A stretch of 64,000 nucleotides of DNA from contig CALRQP020000003.1 in the NCBI GenBank assembly GCA_943370355.1, forward strand, positions 62,001 through 126,000, written 5' to 3'. The position numbers and the translations under genes were made by a program. Origin of the DNA: JADCGM01 sp943370355. GTDB lineage: Bacteria; Pseudomonadota; Alphaproteobacteria; Sphingomonadales; Sphingomonadaceae. Positions 46,833 to 55,362 of this stretch are shown here, in pieces (position 1 is the first letter of the stretch; each line of letters opens with the position of its first letter). The notes beneath the pieces are model-generated. The model was not told where the DNA came from. It did not search any database and saw nothing but the letters and a program-made list of their open reading frames with translations.

Positions 46833-48746
46833 CTAACTGCGCACCTCGTCCCTCATCACAAAATCCCCCGGCTCGGGCTTCAGCGTCGCCGACCAATAAT
46901 CCACCAGCGGCCACGGCCAGTTCTGGCTGACCCGGCCGGTCGCATTTTTGTACCAGCTGTCGACGCCGGGCTGGCCCCAGGACATCTGTGCATTCGCCGC
47001 GTCGACGCGGGCGTTGAACGCGTCGTGCACCTCGGGGCGGACCTCCAGCGCTCCGATCCCCTGTTCGAGCATCAGCTTCGCCGCGCCGACGATGTAGCGG
47101 ACGCTGCTCTCCGAGAAGAAGATGATGCTGCCGTTGACGACGATGTTGGTGTTCGGCCCATAGATCATGAAGAAATTCGGGAAGCCCGGCACCGTCATGC
47201 CGAGATAAGCCTTGGCATCGCCGCCCCACCGCTCGTGCAGTTCGACGCCGCCCCGCCCGACGACACGGAAGGTGCGCAGGAAGTCGCTGGCATGGAAGCC
47301 GGTGCCGTAGATCAGCACGTCGGCGGGCCGCACCGCGCCGCTCGCCGTCGCGATCCCCTCTGGCAAGATGCGGACGATCGGATCGTCGACCAGATCGACA
47401 TTGTCGCGCCGGAGCGCTGCGATCCACACGCCATTGTCGCGCAGGGAGCGTTTGCCGCCGAACGGATAGTTCGGGATGACGAGGTCGTGCAGCCGCGCAT
47501 CGCCCTCGGTCTGCTTGGCGATTTCGCCGACCAGCGCTTCGCGCAGCATCGCATTGATCGGGCTGATCGTGCCCGCCGGACCATTCCAGCCGGGCTCGGC
47601 CTTGACCGCCTCATACACCCCGTCGGTCATCATCCAGTACAGCCAGAAGCGGTACCATTTCTCATAATAAGGCATGTGCTCGAGCAGCCACTGGAAGCCG
47701 GGCGACACCTCGTCATGATAGTTGGGCGTCGGCCCGAGCCAGGGCGGCGTGCGCTGGAATACATCGACATGCGCGGCCTTGGGCGCGATTTCGGGCACGA
47801 ACTGGAAGGCGCTCGCACCGGTGCCGATGACGGCGACGCGCTTGCCCGCCAGCTCGACATCGCTCTGCCAGCGCGCCGAGTGGAAGGACGGCCCGGCGAA
47901 GTCCGCCTGGCCGGGAATGTCGGGGAAGCGCGGCTGGTTGAGCTGGCCGACGGCGCTGACGACGATCTCCGCCTCCAGCGTTTCGGAGCCAGCGGGACCC
48001 GTGACGGCGACCGACCAGAGCGACCGCGCTTCGTCCCATCTGGCCTCGTCCACCTTCGTCTCGAAGCGGATCAGGTCGCGCAGGCCATGTTTGTCGGCGA
48101 CCTTGCGGAAATAGCCATAGAGCACGTCGCCGGTCGAATAATGCTGCGGCCAGTCGTGATTGGGCTCGAACGAGTAGCTGTACATGTGATTGGGCGTATC
48201 GACGCGCACGCCGGGGTAGCGGTTCTCGAACCAGGTGCCGCCGACATCGGCATTTTTCTCGACGATGGTCACCGACACGCCCGCCTGCCGGAGCCGGATC
48301 GCCGCGAGCAGCCCCGACATGCCCGCGCCGACGATCAGCCCACGCAGCGTCCGCCCCGGCGCAATCGTTGCCGCCTGCCAATCGGGCCGCCGCGCATCGC
48401 GCCCGTCGATCTGCAATTCCTCGGTCAGGAAGCCCGCATAATGTTCGGGGATATCGACGCCGGCGATCCAGTCCATCATGCGGCGGATCGTGGCGGCATC
48501 GGGCGGTGGCGGCGCGGCCGTGCCGGAGTCGAGATGCGCAATCAGCGCCGCCCGCGCCTCGGCCCGGATCGCGGCCTGCACCTCGTCGGGCAGCCCGCCC
48601 TGCCCGTCGCCGAAGAAATCATAGAGCGGCCGCGTCCCGCCCTCGATCCGCGACGCATCGCCGGTCAGATGGATGAGCGCCACCGCCAGCGACGGAACAT
48701 GCGCCTCGGCCAGCGCCGCATCCAGCTTGGCGGTATCGACAGTCAT
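46833..48746 (-). CDS. Baeyer-Villiger-type flavin monooxygenase (HAPMO-like)
   Basis: 637 residues. An N-terminal helical extension (~130 residues) precedes the FAD site LIVGAGMSGLLAAIRLR, the BVMO fingerprint FAGPSFHSARWQ and the NADPH site VIGTGASAFQFVPE. Length and extension match 4-hydroxyacetophenone monooxygenase type enzymes (about 640 residues). The fingerprint normally ends W-P or W-D; here it is W-Q. It inserts oxygen into ketones to give esters. ATG 48746 is chosen over longer readings. No ketone/ester pathway genes are adjacent. Confidence 0.88.
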   Translation of the reverse strand: MTVDTAKLDAALAEAHVPSLAVALIHLTGDASRIEGGTRPLYDFFGDGQGGLPDEVQAAIRAEARAALIAHLDSGTAAPPPPDAATIRRMMDWIAGVDIPEHYAGFLTEELQIDGRDARRPDWQAATIAPGRTLRGLIVGAGMSGLLAAIRLRQAGVSVTIVEKNADVGGTWFENRYPGVRVDTPNHMYSYSFEPNHDWPQHYSTGDVLYGYFRKVADKHGLRDLIRFETKVDEARWDEARSLWSVAVTGPAGSETLEAEIVVSAVGQLNQPRFPDIPGQADFAGPSFHSARWQSDVELAGKRVAVIGTGASAFQFVPEIAPKAAHVDVFQRTPPWLGPTPNYHDEVSPGFQWLLEHMPYYEKWYRFWLYWMMTDGVYEAVKAEPGWNGPAGTISPINAMLREALVGEIAKQTEGDARLHDLVIPNYPFGGKRSLRDNGVWIAALRRDNVDLVDDPIVRILPEGIATASGAVRPADVLIYGTGFHASDFLRTFRVVGRGGVELHERWGGDAKAYLGMTVPGFPNFFMIYGPNTNIVVNGSIIFFSESSVRYIVGAAKLMLEQGIGALEVRPEVHDAFNARVDAANAQMSWGQPGVDSWYKNATGRVSQNWPWPLVDYWSATLKPEPGDFVMRDEVRS

Positions 48747-48843
48747 CGACGCACTCTCCCCAATTTTTCCGCAACTTTGGCGGAGCGGGAGGGGCGAGTC
48801 ACGCTGGCAACTAAAGCGGGTGTTGCGGGGCGGAAGCGGAGGA

Positions 48844-49026
48844 CTACCGGATGCTGATCTGCTCCTTGGTCGGCGCACTCTGCGGGCCGCGCGACTGACG
48901 CAGCTTGGTCCGCACGCGGCCCGGCAGGTCACCAAATGCCTTCGCATTGGCGAAATCCGCCGGCCCGAGTTCGCGCACCTCTCCGTGGCTGTCAGTCAGC
49001 GACCGTGCCTTACCCTCATCCACCAT
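48844..49026 (-). pseudogene. Truncated BrnA-like antitoxin
   Basis: 60 codons: ARSLTDSHGEVRELGPADFA followed by a RGPQSAPTKEQISIR block. This is the N-terminal half of the BrnA (COG3514) antitoxin pattern; the usual ribbon-helix-helix continuation (LSxDVVxxFRATGxGWQ) is missing because the frame stops right after ISIR. No homologous continuation is visible in other frames for the next ~90 bases. No BrnT toxin gene lies upstream. It is probably a decayed antitoxin or a related short regulator. Confidence 0.5.
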
Positions 49027-49082
49027 ACCACTTCACCTCACGGCCACTGGCCTTCGCAAAATGATAAAACGGATGCCTAGCT

Positions 49083-50903
49083 TCAAGCCATCCGCTTCGC
49101 CTTGATCCGCGCGTCCACGACCTGCTCGAGCACGGTCAGCGGCACCGCGCCGAGGCGCAGCACTTCGTGGAAATCGCGCGGGTCGTAAGCGGCCCCCATC
49201 GCCGCCTTGTAGCGGTCGCGCAGCTTCGCCCATTGCGTATGGCCGACCTTGTAGCTGAGCGCCTGTGCGGGGCCGACGCTATAGCGGTCGCATTCGCGGC
49301 GGGCGCGGCCCTTGGCGAAGCCGGTGGTCGAGGACAGATAGTCGGTCGATTTCTCGATGCTCCACCTTTTGTAGTGCATGCCGGTGTCGGTCACGAGCCG
49401 CGCGGCGCGGAACAGGAAGGACTGAAGATAGCCGGCCCGGCCGAGCGGATCGCCTTCGTAAAGGCCCAGCTCGTCGGCGACCTGTTCGGCATAGAGCGCC
49501 CAGCCTTCCGAATAGGCCGAGAAGCCGCCGCGCTTGCGCAGCAGCGGGATGTCGGTCGATTCCTGCGCGAGGCTGATCTGCAGATGATGGCCCGGTACCG
49601 CCTCATGATAGGTCAGCGTCGGCAGGCCGTATTTGGGCCATTCATGCGTGTCCTTGAGGTTGATGTAATAGGCCGCCGGACGCGAACCATCGAGCGCCGC
49701 GCCGTTGTAATAGCCGTTCGACGCGCCATCCTGGATGAACACCGGCACGCGGCGCACTTCGATCGGCGCCTTGGGCAGCGTCTTGAACACCTGTGGCAGG
49801 CGCGCATAGGCCGCCTTGATCTGGTCGTTGAGGCGCTGCAGCAGTTCGGCACGGCCCGCGTCATCATTCGCGTAAAGCTGGTCGGGCCGCTCGTTGAGCG
49901 CGGTCAGCCGGTCGCCGACCGAGCCTTGGGTCATGCCCTGCGACTTCAGGATCGTGTCGAGCCGTGAACTGATCTCGGCGACTTGGTCGAGCCCGAGCTT
50001 GTGCACCTCTTCCGGGCTATATTCGGTCGTCGTCGACGCCTTCACGCCTGCCGCATAATAGGCGTCGCCGTCGGGCAGCCGCCAGACGCCCGCCTCATGC
50101 GTCGCCTTGGCGCGCAGCGCGCTGATCGTCTCGATATGCCGGTCGAGCGCCGGGAATACCTTGTCGTTGACGATCGCCGTGGCGCGCGGACCATAATCGG
50201 CGGTCAGGCCCGCTGCCTTGGCGCGGCGCACCACCGAGGTGACAAGGATCGTGTCGGCGGCGGGCTGGCCCCGCAGCGCCTTCAGCTGCTGGAGCGTGAC
50301 ATCGAGCGCGAAATCGGGCGCGAACACGCCCCGCGCGGCATCGGCCTTCTGCCGGTCGAGGCTCTGGTCGAGCGCGGTCGAAAAGGCCTCGACGCGCGCC
50401 AGATAGCTTTCGGCGTCCTCAGCATTCGAGATTTTGTGCTGAGAATCGAGAAAATCGGGGATATTTCGATAAGGCCCCTGCTGTTGCGAGATCACATAGG
50501 GCTGGAAGTTGCCGCCGGCCGATCCGAAGGTAAACCGCTCATTGTTCGCGATGCCGCGCGACAGCGAATAGTCTATCACGTCATAATCGAGCGCCGCACT
50601 CTCGGAGAGCGCCTTGCGGTTGATCGTGCGCAGCCGCTTCAGCTGGTCCTTGCTGAGCGCGAGCCGGTCGAGCCGGCCCTTCGCCGAATAGTCGTCGAGC
50701 TTGTACTTCTGTGCCGCCCGGTCCCCCTTGTCGAGGCCGAGGCTCGTCGCCCCTTGCGGGCTCTGATCGACGCCTTCGTAGAAGAATTTGTCGAGCAGAG
50801 TCAGCAGCTTCGCATCTTCCCCCGTCGCCGCCCGCAACGCGGTCGGCGAAGCGGCAACAAAGGCAGCAGCACTGGCGGATACAAGAAACTCGCGACGATG
50901 CAT
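49083..50903 (-). CDS. Exported DUF885 family metallopeptidase-like protein
   Basis: 606 residues. The N-terminus MHRREFLVSASAAAFVAAS looks like a Tat signal with the RR pair but lacks the complete consensus; export through Sec is possible. The C-terminal domain holds the metal-site candidate HEAVPGHH (433-440) and SAYSEGWALYAEQ, the hallmark of DUF885. Members are presumed zinc peptidases or amidases; none well characterised. ATG 50903 is chosen by the signal peptide. It is downstream of purA on the same strand (76-bp gap). Confidence 0.88.
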   Translation of the reverse strand: MHRREFLVSASAAAFVAASPTALRAATGEDAKLLTLLDKFFYEGVDQSPQGATSLGLDKGDRAAQKYKLDDYSAKGRLDRLALSKDQLKRLRTINRKALSESAALDYDVIDYSLSRGIANNERFTFGSAGGNFQPYVISQQQGPYRNIPDFLDSQHKISNAEDAESYLARVEAFSTALDQSLDRQKADAARGVFAPDFALDVTLQQLKALRGQPAADTILVTSVVRRAKAAGLTADYGPRATAIVNDKVFPALDRHIETISALRAKATHEAGVWRLPDGDAYYAAGVKASTTTEYSPEEVHKLGLDQVAEISSRLDTILKSQGMTQGSVGDRLTALNERPDQLYANDDAGRAELLQRLNDQIKAAYARLPQVFKTLPKAPIEVRRVPVFIQDGASNGYYNGAALDGSRPAAYYINLKDTHEWPKYGLPTLTYHEAVPGHHLQISLAQESTDIPLLRKRGGFSAYSEGWALYAEQVADELGLYEGDPLGRAGYLQSFLFRAARLVTDTGMHYKRWSIEKSTDYLSSTTGFAKGRARRECDRYSVGPAQALSYKVGHTQWAKLRDRYKAAMGAAYDPRDFHEVLRLGAVPLTVLEQVVDARIKAKRMA

Positions 50904-50979
50904 CGGCGTAACCTCATATGGGAACCGTGGATCTTCGCAGCTTAGCCAAGGCCAGCAGGTGCCGCTAGGCGCGAGATCG

Positions 50980-52269
50980 CTAGTCCTCGAACGGGTCCCG
51001 AACGAGGATCGTGTCATCACGCTCAGGGCTGGTCGACACCAGCGCGACCGGGCAGTTCACCAGCTCCTCGATGCGACGGATATATTTGATCGCCTGCGCC
51101 GGGAGCTGCGACCAGCTGCGCGCGCCATAGCAGCTTTCGCGCCAGCCCTCGAAGCGCTCATAGACCGGGACGACCGCGGCCTGCTCGCTGGGGTGGGCAG
51201 GGAAATGGTCGAGCGTGCGCTCGCCGATGCGGTAGCCGGTGCAGATCATCACCTCGTCGAAGCCGTCGAGGATGTCGATCTTGGACAGTGCGATCCCGGT
51301 CACGCCCGACACGGCGATGGCCTGCCGCACCAGCACCGCGTCGAACCAGCCGCAACGGCGCTTGCGGCCCGTTACCGTGCCGAATTCATGGCCGCGCTCG
51401 CCGAGGCGCTGGCCGACCTCGTTGTCCTGTTCGGTCGGGAAGGGGCCGGAGCCGACCCGGGTGGTGTAGGCCTTGACGAGGCCGAGTACGAAGCCGGTCG
51501 CGTTGGGCCCGAGGCCCGAACCGGCCGCTGCCTGTCCCGCGACGACGTTCGAGGAGGTCACGAACGGATAGGTGCCGTGATCGACATCCAGCAGCACGCC
51601 CTGCGCGCCTTCGAACAGGATGCGCTGCCGCTTGCGCTTCGCCTCTCCGAGCGAAATCCAAGTCGGCCGTGCATAAGGCAGGACATGCGGCGCGATCTCC
51701 TCAAGGTCGGCCATGAGGCGTGCCCGGTCGATCGGTTCGATGCCGAAGCCGGCGCGCAACGCATTGTGATGCGCGAGCAGCCGGTCGATCTGCGGCCCCG
51801 CCTGATCGAGATGCGCAAGATCGCAGACGCGCAGCGCGCGCCGCCCGACCTTGTCCTCATAGGCCGGGCCGATACCCCGCCGCGTGGTGCCGATCTTGCC
51901 GGCTCCGGACGCATCCTCGCGGAGCGCGTCGATTTCGCGGTGGAACGGCAGGATCAGCGGGCAGATGTCGCTGACCTGAAGATTGTCCGGCGTGATCGCG
52001 ACGCCCTGCGAGCGCAGCTTATCGATCTCGTCGCGCAGATGCCAGGGGTCGAGCACCACGCCATTGCCGATCACCGACAGCGCGCCGCGCACGATGCCCG
52101 AGGGTAGCAGGCTCAGCTTGTAGGTCTGGTTGCCGACAACCAGCGTATGCCCGGCATTGTGGCCGCCCTGAAAGCGCACGACGACGTCGGCGCGCGCCGA
52201 CAACCAGTCGACGATCTTGCCCTTCCCCTCGTCGCCCCACTGCGCGCCGATCACCGTGACATTGGCCAT
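50980..52269 (-). CDS. purA: Adenylosuccinate synthase
   Basis: 429 residues. GAQWGDEGKGK with D13, H41 in GGHNAGHT, the Arg/GTP site RRGIGPAYEDK and the final strand containing VALVSTSPERDDTI identify PurA. It converts IMP and aspartate to adenylosuccinate, the committed step to AMP, using GTP. It follows hisZ by 130 bp that contain a palindromic repeat; co-transcription with the hisZ-serA-serC run is possible. Confidence 0.97.
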   Translation of the reverse strand: MANVTVIGAQWGDEGKGKIVDWLSARADVVVRFQGGHNAGHTLVVGNQTYKLSLLPSGIVRGALSVIGNGVVLDPWHLRDEIDKLRSQGVAITPDNLQVSDICPLILPFHREIDALREDASGAGKIGTTRRGIGPAYEDKVGRRALRVCDLAHLDQAGPQIDRLLAHHNALRAGFGIEPIDRARLMADLEEIAPHVLPYARPTWISLGEAKRKRQRILFEGAQGVLLDVDHGTYPFVTSSNVVAGQAAAGSGLGPNATGFVLGLVKAYTTRVGSGPFPTEQDNEVGQRLGERGHEFGTVTGRKRRCGWFDAVLVRQAIAVSGVTGIALSKIDILDGFDEVMICTGYRIGERTLDHFPAHPSEQAAVVPVYERFEGWRESCYGARSWSQLPAQAIKYIRRIEELVNCPVALVSTSPERDDTILVRDPFED

Positions 52270-52289
52270 TTACCATTCGCCTCTTTTGC

Positions 52290-52396
52290 GTCCCCTCCCC
52301 GGCAGGGGAGCGGCAAGGGGTGGGCCTTGCAACAAAATTTGTCGGCTGGGCCTCCCACCAAGGCCCACCCCAACCCCTCCCGGTCCGGGAGGGGAC
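52290..52396. repeat. Intergenic palindromic repeat between hisZ and purA
   Basis: About 107 bp. Outer arms GTCCCCTCCC...GGGAGGGGAC pair across the element, inner arms are AGGGGTGGGCCTTG and CAAGGCCCACCCC, and each end has its own small hairpin (CCCCTCCCC-GGCA-GGGGAG and CCCTCCCGGTCCGGGAGGGG). Two head-to-head units as in the mtaB insert, although sequence differs in the middle. Confidence 0.75.
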
Positions 52397-52399
52397 GTG

Positions 52400-53518
52400 T
52401 CAGATTTCGACCGGTTTTAGACCGTCCCAGCGGTGCGAGCAGCGGAAATTTGCGGGATCCGCGACCGAATCGAGGCCCGGAACGGTCGCCCAGCCTTCGC
52501 TGCGCAGGCGCGCACTCACGTCGGCGGGGGTTCCGGTGGGCAGGAAGATGCGGCGATGCGCGACCTCGCCAAACCCGGCATCGACGAGGCTGTCGACATA
52601 GAGCGAAAAGCCGACGGCCGGTTCCTCATGCCCGTCCGGGTGGACGACGGTATAGCTGCCGCCACGACCGACCTCGCCGCGGATGCTGTCGGCGAAGATC
52701 GAGAAGCCGATCCAGCTCTGATATTCGAAACCGTGGCGCTCCGTGGGATCCAGCGTGGCAGGAGTCGAGTCAAGTGCTGCGATGATGTTGGCCGCGCGGT
52801 CAATCTGGCTTGCGGCCGCGCCATCGAATCCGAGCGCGCGCAGCTTTGCCAGCGCCGCGGGCGCGGGGCCGGCGGCGGCGATCAGGGCATCGTAGCGCCC
52901 TGCGCCGATGTCGCGCAGGCTGGCGACGTCCTTGGCGTCGAGGCAGCGCTGCACATCGGCAAGCTGGCTCGCGCCCAGCGGCCAGGGACCTGCGGCCAGC
53001 GCGCCGACCAGTTCGGGCAAGGTGATGTCGACGGTCAGGCCGGTCAGCCCGATGGAACCAAGCGCCTCGACAGCGAGTGCGACGACTTCCGAGACGGCGG
53101 CGACAGTGTCGCTGCCGATCAACTCCGCACCAGCCTGAAGGCGCTCCCGGCTCGGATCGAGCTGGTCGCCGCGCATTCGCAGCACGGGACCGCCATAGGA
53201 CAGGCGAAGCGGCCGGGCGAGGTGACGCAGCCGCGTCGCAGCGATGCGACCGGCCTGGCCGGTCATGTCGTGCCGCAGCGCCAGCGTCGCGCCCGAGACA
53301 GGATCGAGGAAGCGTAACAGGTCCTGCCGCTTCGCCGACCCGAGCCGGCCGAGCAGGCTGTCCTCGAACTCGGCGAGCGGCGGCTGCACGCGCTCATATC
53401 CATGGCTGGCGACAGTATCGAGCAGCCCGCGCAGCAGCGCCGCTGCAGCTTCCGCCTGCGGCGGCAACCGGTCGCGGAGGCCTTCCGGGAGGAGGCCCTG
53501 GGTTATGGGGTCAGTCAT
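52400..53518 (-). CDS. hisZ: ATP phosphoribosyltransferase regulatory subunit HisZ
   Basis: 372 residues. It is a histidyl-tRNA synthetase paralogue without aminoacylation: PEGLRDRLPPQAEAAAALLR, LRHDMTGQAGRIA and RLSYGGPVLRMR are the HisZ pattern. It forms a hetero-octamer with short HisG to catalyse the first step of histidine synthesis. No hisG or other his gene is in the window. Same strand as serC-serA upstream and purA downstream. Confidence 0.93.
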   Translation of the reverse strand: MTDPITQGLLPEGLRDRLPPQAEAAAALLRGLLDTVASHGYERVQPPLAEFEDSLLGRLGSAKRQDLLRFLDPVSGATLALRHDMTGQAGRIAATRLRHLARPLRLSYGGPVLRMRGDQLDPSRERLQAGAELIGSDTVAAVSEVVALAVEALGSIGLTGLTVDITLPELVGALAAGPWPLGASQLADVQRCLDAKDVASLRDIGAGRYDALIAAAGPAPAALAKLRALGFDGAAASQIDRAANIIAALDSTPATLDPTERHGFEYQSWIGFSIFADSIRGEVGRGGSYTVVHPDGHEEPAVGFSLYVDSLVDAGFGEVAHRRIFLPTGTPADVSARLRSEGWATVPGLDSVADPANFRCSHRWDGLKPVEI

Positions 53519-53550
53519 TGCGGGCGTGGGCTTAGCAGCTTGCCGTGCTT

Positions 53551-53668
53551 ACGGGGAGGGGGCGCAAACCCCAGCCCGGCCCTCCCCTGCGAGCAGGGGA
53601 GGGAGCCCGACCCCTCCCCCTCATGGGGGAGGGACGACTCGGCGTAAGCCGAGCGTGGGTGGGGGTCT
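53551..53668. repeat. Intergenic palindromic repeat between serA and hisZ
   Basis: About 118 bp with three hairpins: CCCTCCCCTGC/GCAGGGGAGGG, CCCTCCCCCTCATGGGGGAGGG, and CGACTCGGC-GTAA-GCCGAGCG, then GTGGGTGGGGGTC. The last two plus tail have the same order as the left unit of the mtaB insertion (CCCTCCCCC...GGGGGAGG, GACTC...GAGCG, GGGTGGGGGTGGG), so these belong to one repeat family. Confidence 0.75.
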
Positions 53669-53674
53669 CTGACG

Positions 53675-55252
53675 TCAAAAGTTCAGCGCCTTCACCGTCT
53701 TCACGCCCGGCAGGCGGCAGATCGTCCAGAGCAGCGGCTCGCTGACCGGCTCGTCAACCGAGAGCAGCAGGATCGCCTCTCCACCCGCGCCACGCCGGCC
53801 GAGGTGGAAGGTGCCGATGTTGACCTTCGCTTCGCCGAGCGTCGTGCCGAGGCTGCCGATGAAGCCGGGCTTGTCCTCGTTGACGACGAACAGCATCGGG
53901 CCGGCCAGATCCGCCTCGACCTTGATGCCGAAAATCTCGACGAGGCGCGGCGTAGCATTACCGAACAACGTGCCGGCAACCGAGCGTTCGCCTGAGTCGG
54001 TCTTGGCCGTCACGCGCACCAGCGTGTGATAGTCGGTTTCGCGCTCATGCCGGACCTCGGCGACATCGATACCGCGTTCGCGGGCCAGCGTCGGCGCATT
54101 GACCATGTTCACCGTGTCCGAATGCTGGCGCATCAGGCCGGCGAGCACGGCGGCGGTGATCGGCTTGATGTTGAGCTCCGCCGCGGCACCCTCGACCTCG
54201 ACCGTGATCGACTGGATGCCGTCGCTGACGAGCTGGCCCGTCAGCGCGCCGAGCTGCTCGGCGAGCGCCATATAGGGCTTGAGACGCGGCGCTTCCTCGG
54301 CGCTGAGGCTCGGCACGTTGAGCGCATTGGTGACGCCGCCGGTCAGCAGGAAATCCGACATCTGTTCGGCGACCTGGATCGCGACATTGACCTGCGCTTC
54401 GTCGGTCGACGCGCCGAGGTGCGGGGTCGAGATGAAGTTCGGCGTGTTGAACAGCGGGGAGGCTGTGGCCGGCTCCTCGACAAACACGTCAAGCGCTGCG
54501 CCGCCGATATGGCCGCTGTCGAGGCCTGCCTTCAGCGCTGCCTCGTCGATCAGCCCGCCGCGTGCGCAGTTGATGATGCGCACGCCCTTCTTGGTCTTGG
54601 CAAGATTGGCTGCCGACAGGATGTTCTTCGTCGAATCAGTCAGCGGCGTGTGCAGCGTGATGAAGTCGGCGCGCGGCAGCAGCTCGTCCAGCGTGACCTT
54701 TTCGACCCCCATGTCCTTGGCGCGCTCCGGCGTCAGGAACGGGTCGTAAGCGATGACCTTCATCTTGAGGCCAAGCGCACGATCGGCGACGATCGAGCCG
54801 ATATTGCCTGCGCCGATCAGGCCGAGCGTCTTGCCGGTGACTTCGACGCCCATGAAGCGGTTCTTTTCCCACTTGCCGGCCTGCGTCGAAGCGTCGGCTT
54901 CGGGCAGCTGGCGAGCGAGCGCGAACATCAGCGCAATCGCATGTTCGGCGGTGGTGATCGAATTGCCGAATGGCGTGTTCATGACGACGATGCCGCGTGC
55001 CGTGGCGGCGGGGATGTCGACATTGTCGACACCGATCCCGGCGCGACCGACGACCTTGAGATTGGTCGCGGCGGCCAGCACCTCCTTGGTCGCCTTGGTG
55101 GCGGACCGGATCGCGAGGCCGTCATACTGATCGATAATCGCGATCAGCTCATCCTTGGTCTTGCCGGTGATTTCATCGACCTCGATCCCGCGTGCGCGGA
55201 AAATCTCGGCGGCCTTGGGGGACATTTTGTCGGAGATCAGGACTTTGGGCAT
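53675..55252 (-). CDS. serA: D-3-phosphoglycerate dehydrogenase
   Basis: 525 residues. The NAD-binding domain has GRAGIGVDNVD, LGLIGAGNIGSIVADRA, and the catalytic H in STPHLGASTDEAQ; an allosteric substrate-binding domain and a C-terminal ACT domain (from about 450) follow, as in the long bacterial SerA. It oxidises 3-phosphoglycerate in the first step of serine synthesis. ATG 55252 is chosen; in-frame extension to 55324 is within the serC-serA spacer repeat. The gene follows serC on the same strand. Confidence 0.97.
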   Translation of the reverse strand: MPKVLISDKMSPKAAEIFRARGIEVDEITGKTKDELIAIIDQYDGLAIRSATKATKEVLAAATNLKVVGRAGIGVDNVDIPAATARGIVVMNTPFGNSITTAEHAIALMFALARQLPEADASTQAGKWEKNRFMGVEVTGKTLGLIGAGNIGSIVADRALGLKMKVIAYDPFLTPERAKDMGVEKVTLDELLPRADFITLHTPLTDSTKNILSAANLAKTKKGVRIINCARGGLIDEAALKAGLDSGHIGGAALDVFVEEPATASPLFNTPNFISTPHLGASTDEAQVNVAIQVAEQMSDFLLTGGVTNALNVPSLSAEEAPRLKPYMALAEQLGALTGQLVSDGIQSITVEVEGAAAELNIKPITAAVLAGLMRQHSDTVNMVNAPTLARERGIDVAEVRHERETDYHTLVRVTAKTDSGERSVAGTLFGNATPRLVEIFGIKVEADLAGPMLFVVNEDKPGFIGSLGTTLGEAKVNIGTFHLGRRGAGGEAILLLSVDEPVSEPLLWTICRLPGVKTVKALNF

Positions 55253-55274
55253 GATGTTCGTTCCTATTCTCAAT

Positions 55275-55357
55275 CTGTCATCCCGGCCTTGACCCGGGAC
55301 CCAGCGGACCGTGATTGGCCGCAAGCGCTGGGTCCCGGCTCAAGCCCGGGATGACAG
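55275..55357. repeat. Dispersed inverted repeat between serC and serA
   Basis: 83 bp. The arms CTGTCATCCCGG...CCGGGATGACAG and GACCCGGGACCCAGCG...CGCTGGGTCCCGGCTC give a long near-perfect stem. It is a different family from the CCCTCCCC repeats in this window and resembles the 'GTCATCCCGG' element widespread in alphaproteobacterial intergenic DNA. Confidence 0.75.
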
Positions 55358-55362
55358 TGATG

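Noticed and set aside
49027..49082. Frame reading KASGREVKWYGG just upstream of the BrnA-like fragment, as a BrnT tail
   Set aside because: Only about 20 codons and overlaps the end of the DUF885 gene; no BrnT body is present.
52290..52396. Rho-independent terminator for hisZ
   Set aside because: The element has several nested hairpins and no T-tract; it matches the repeat architecture better.
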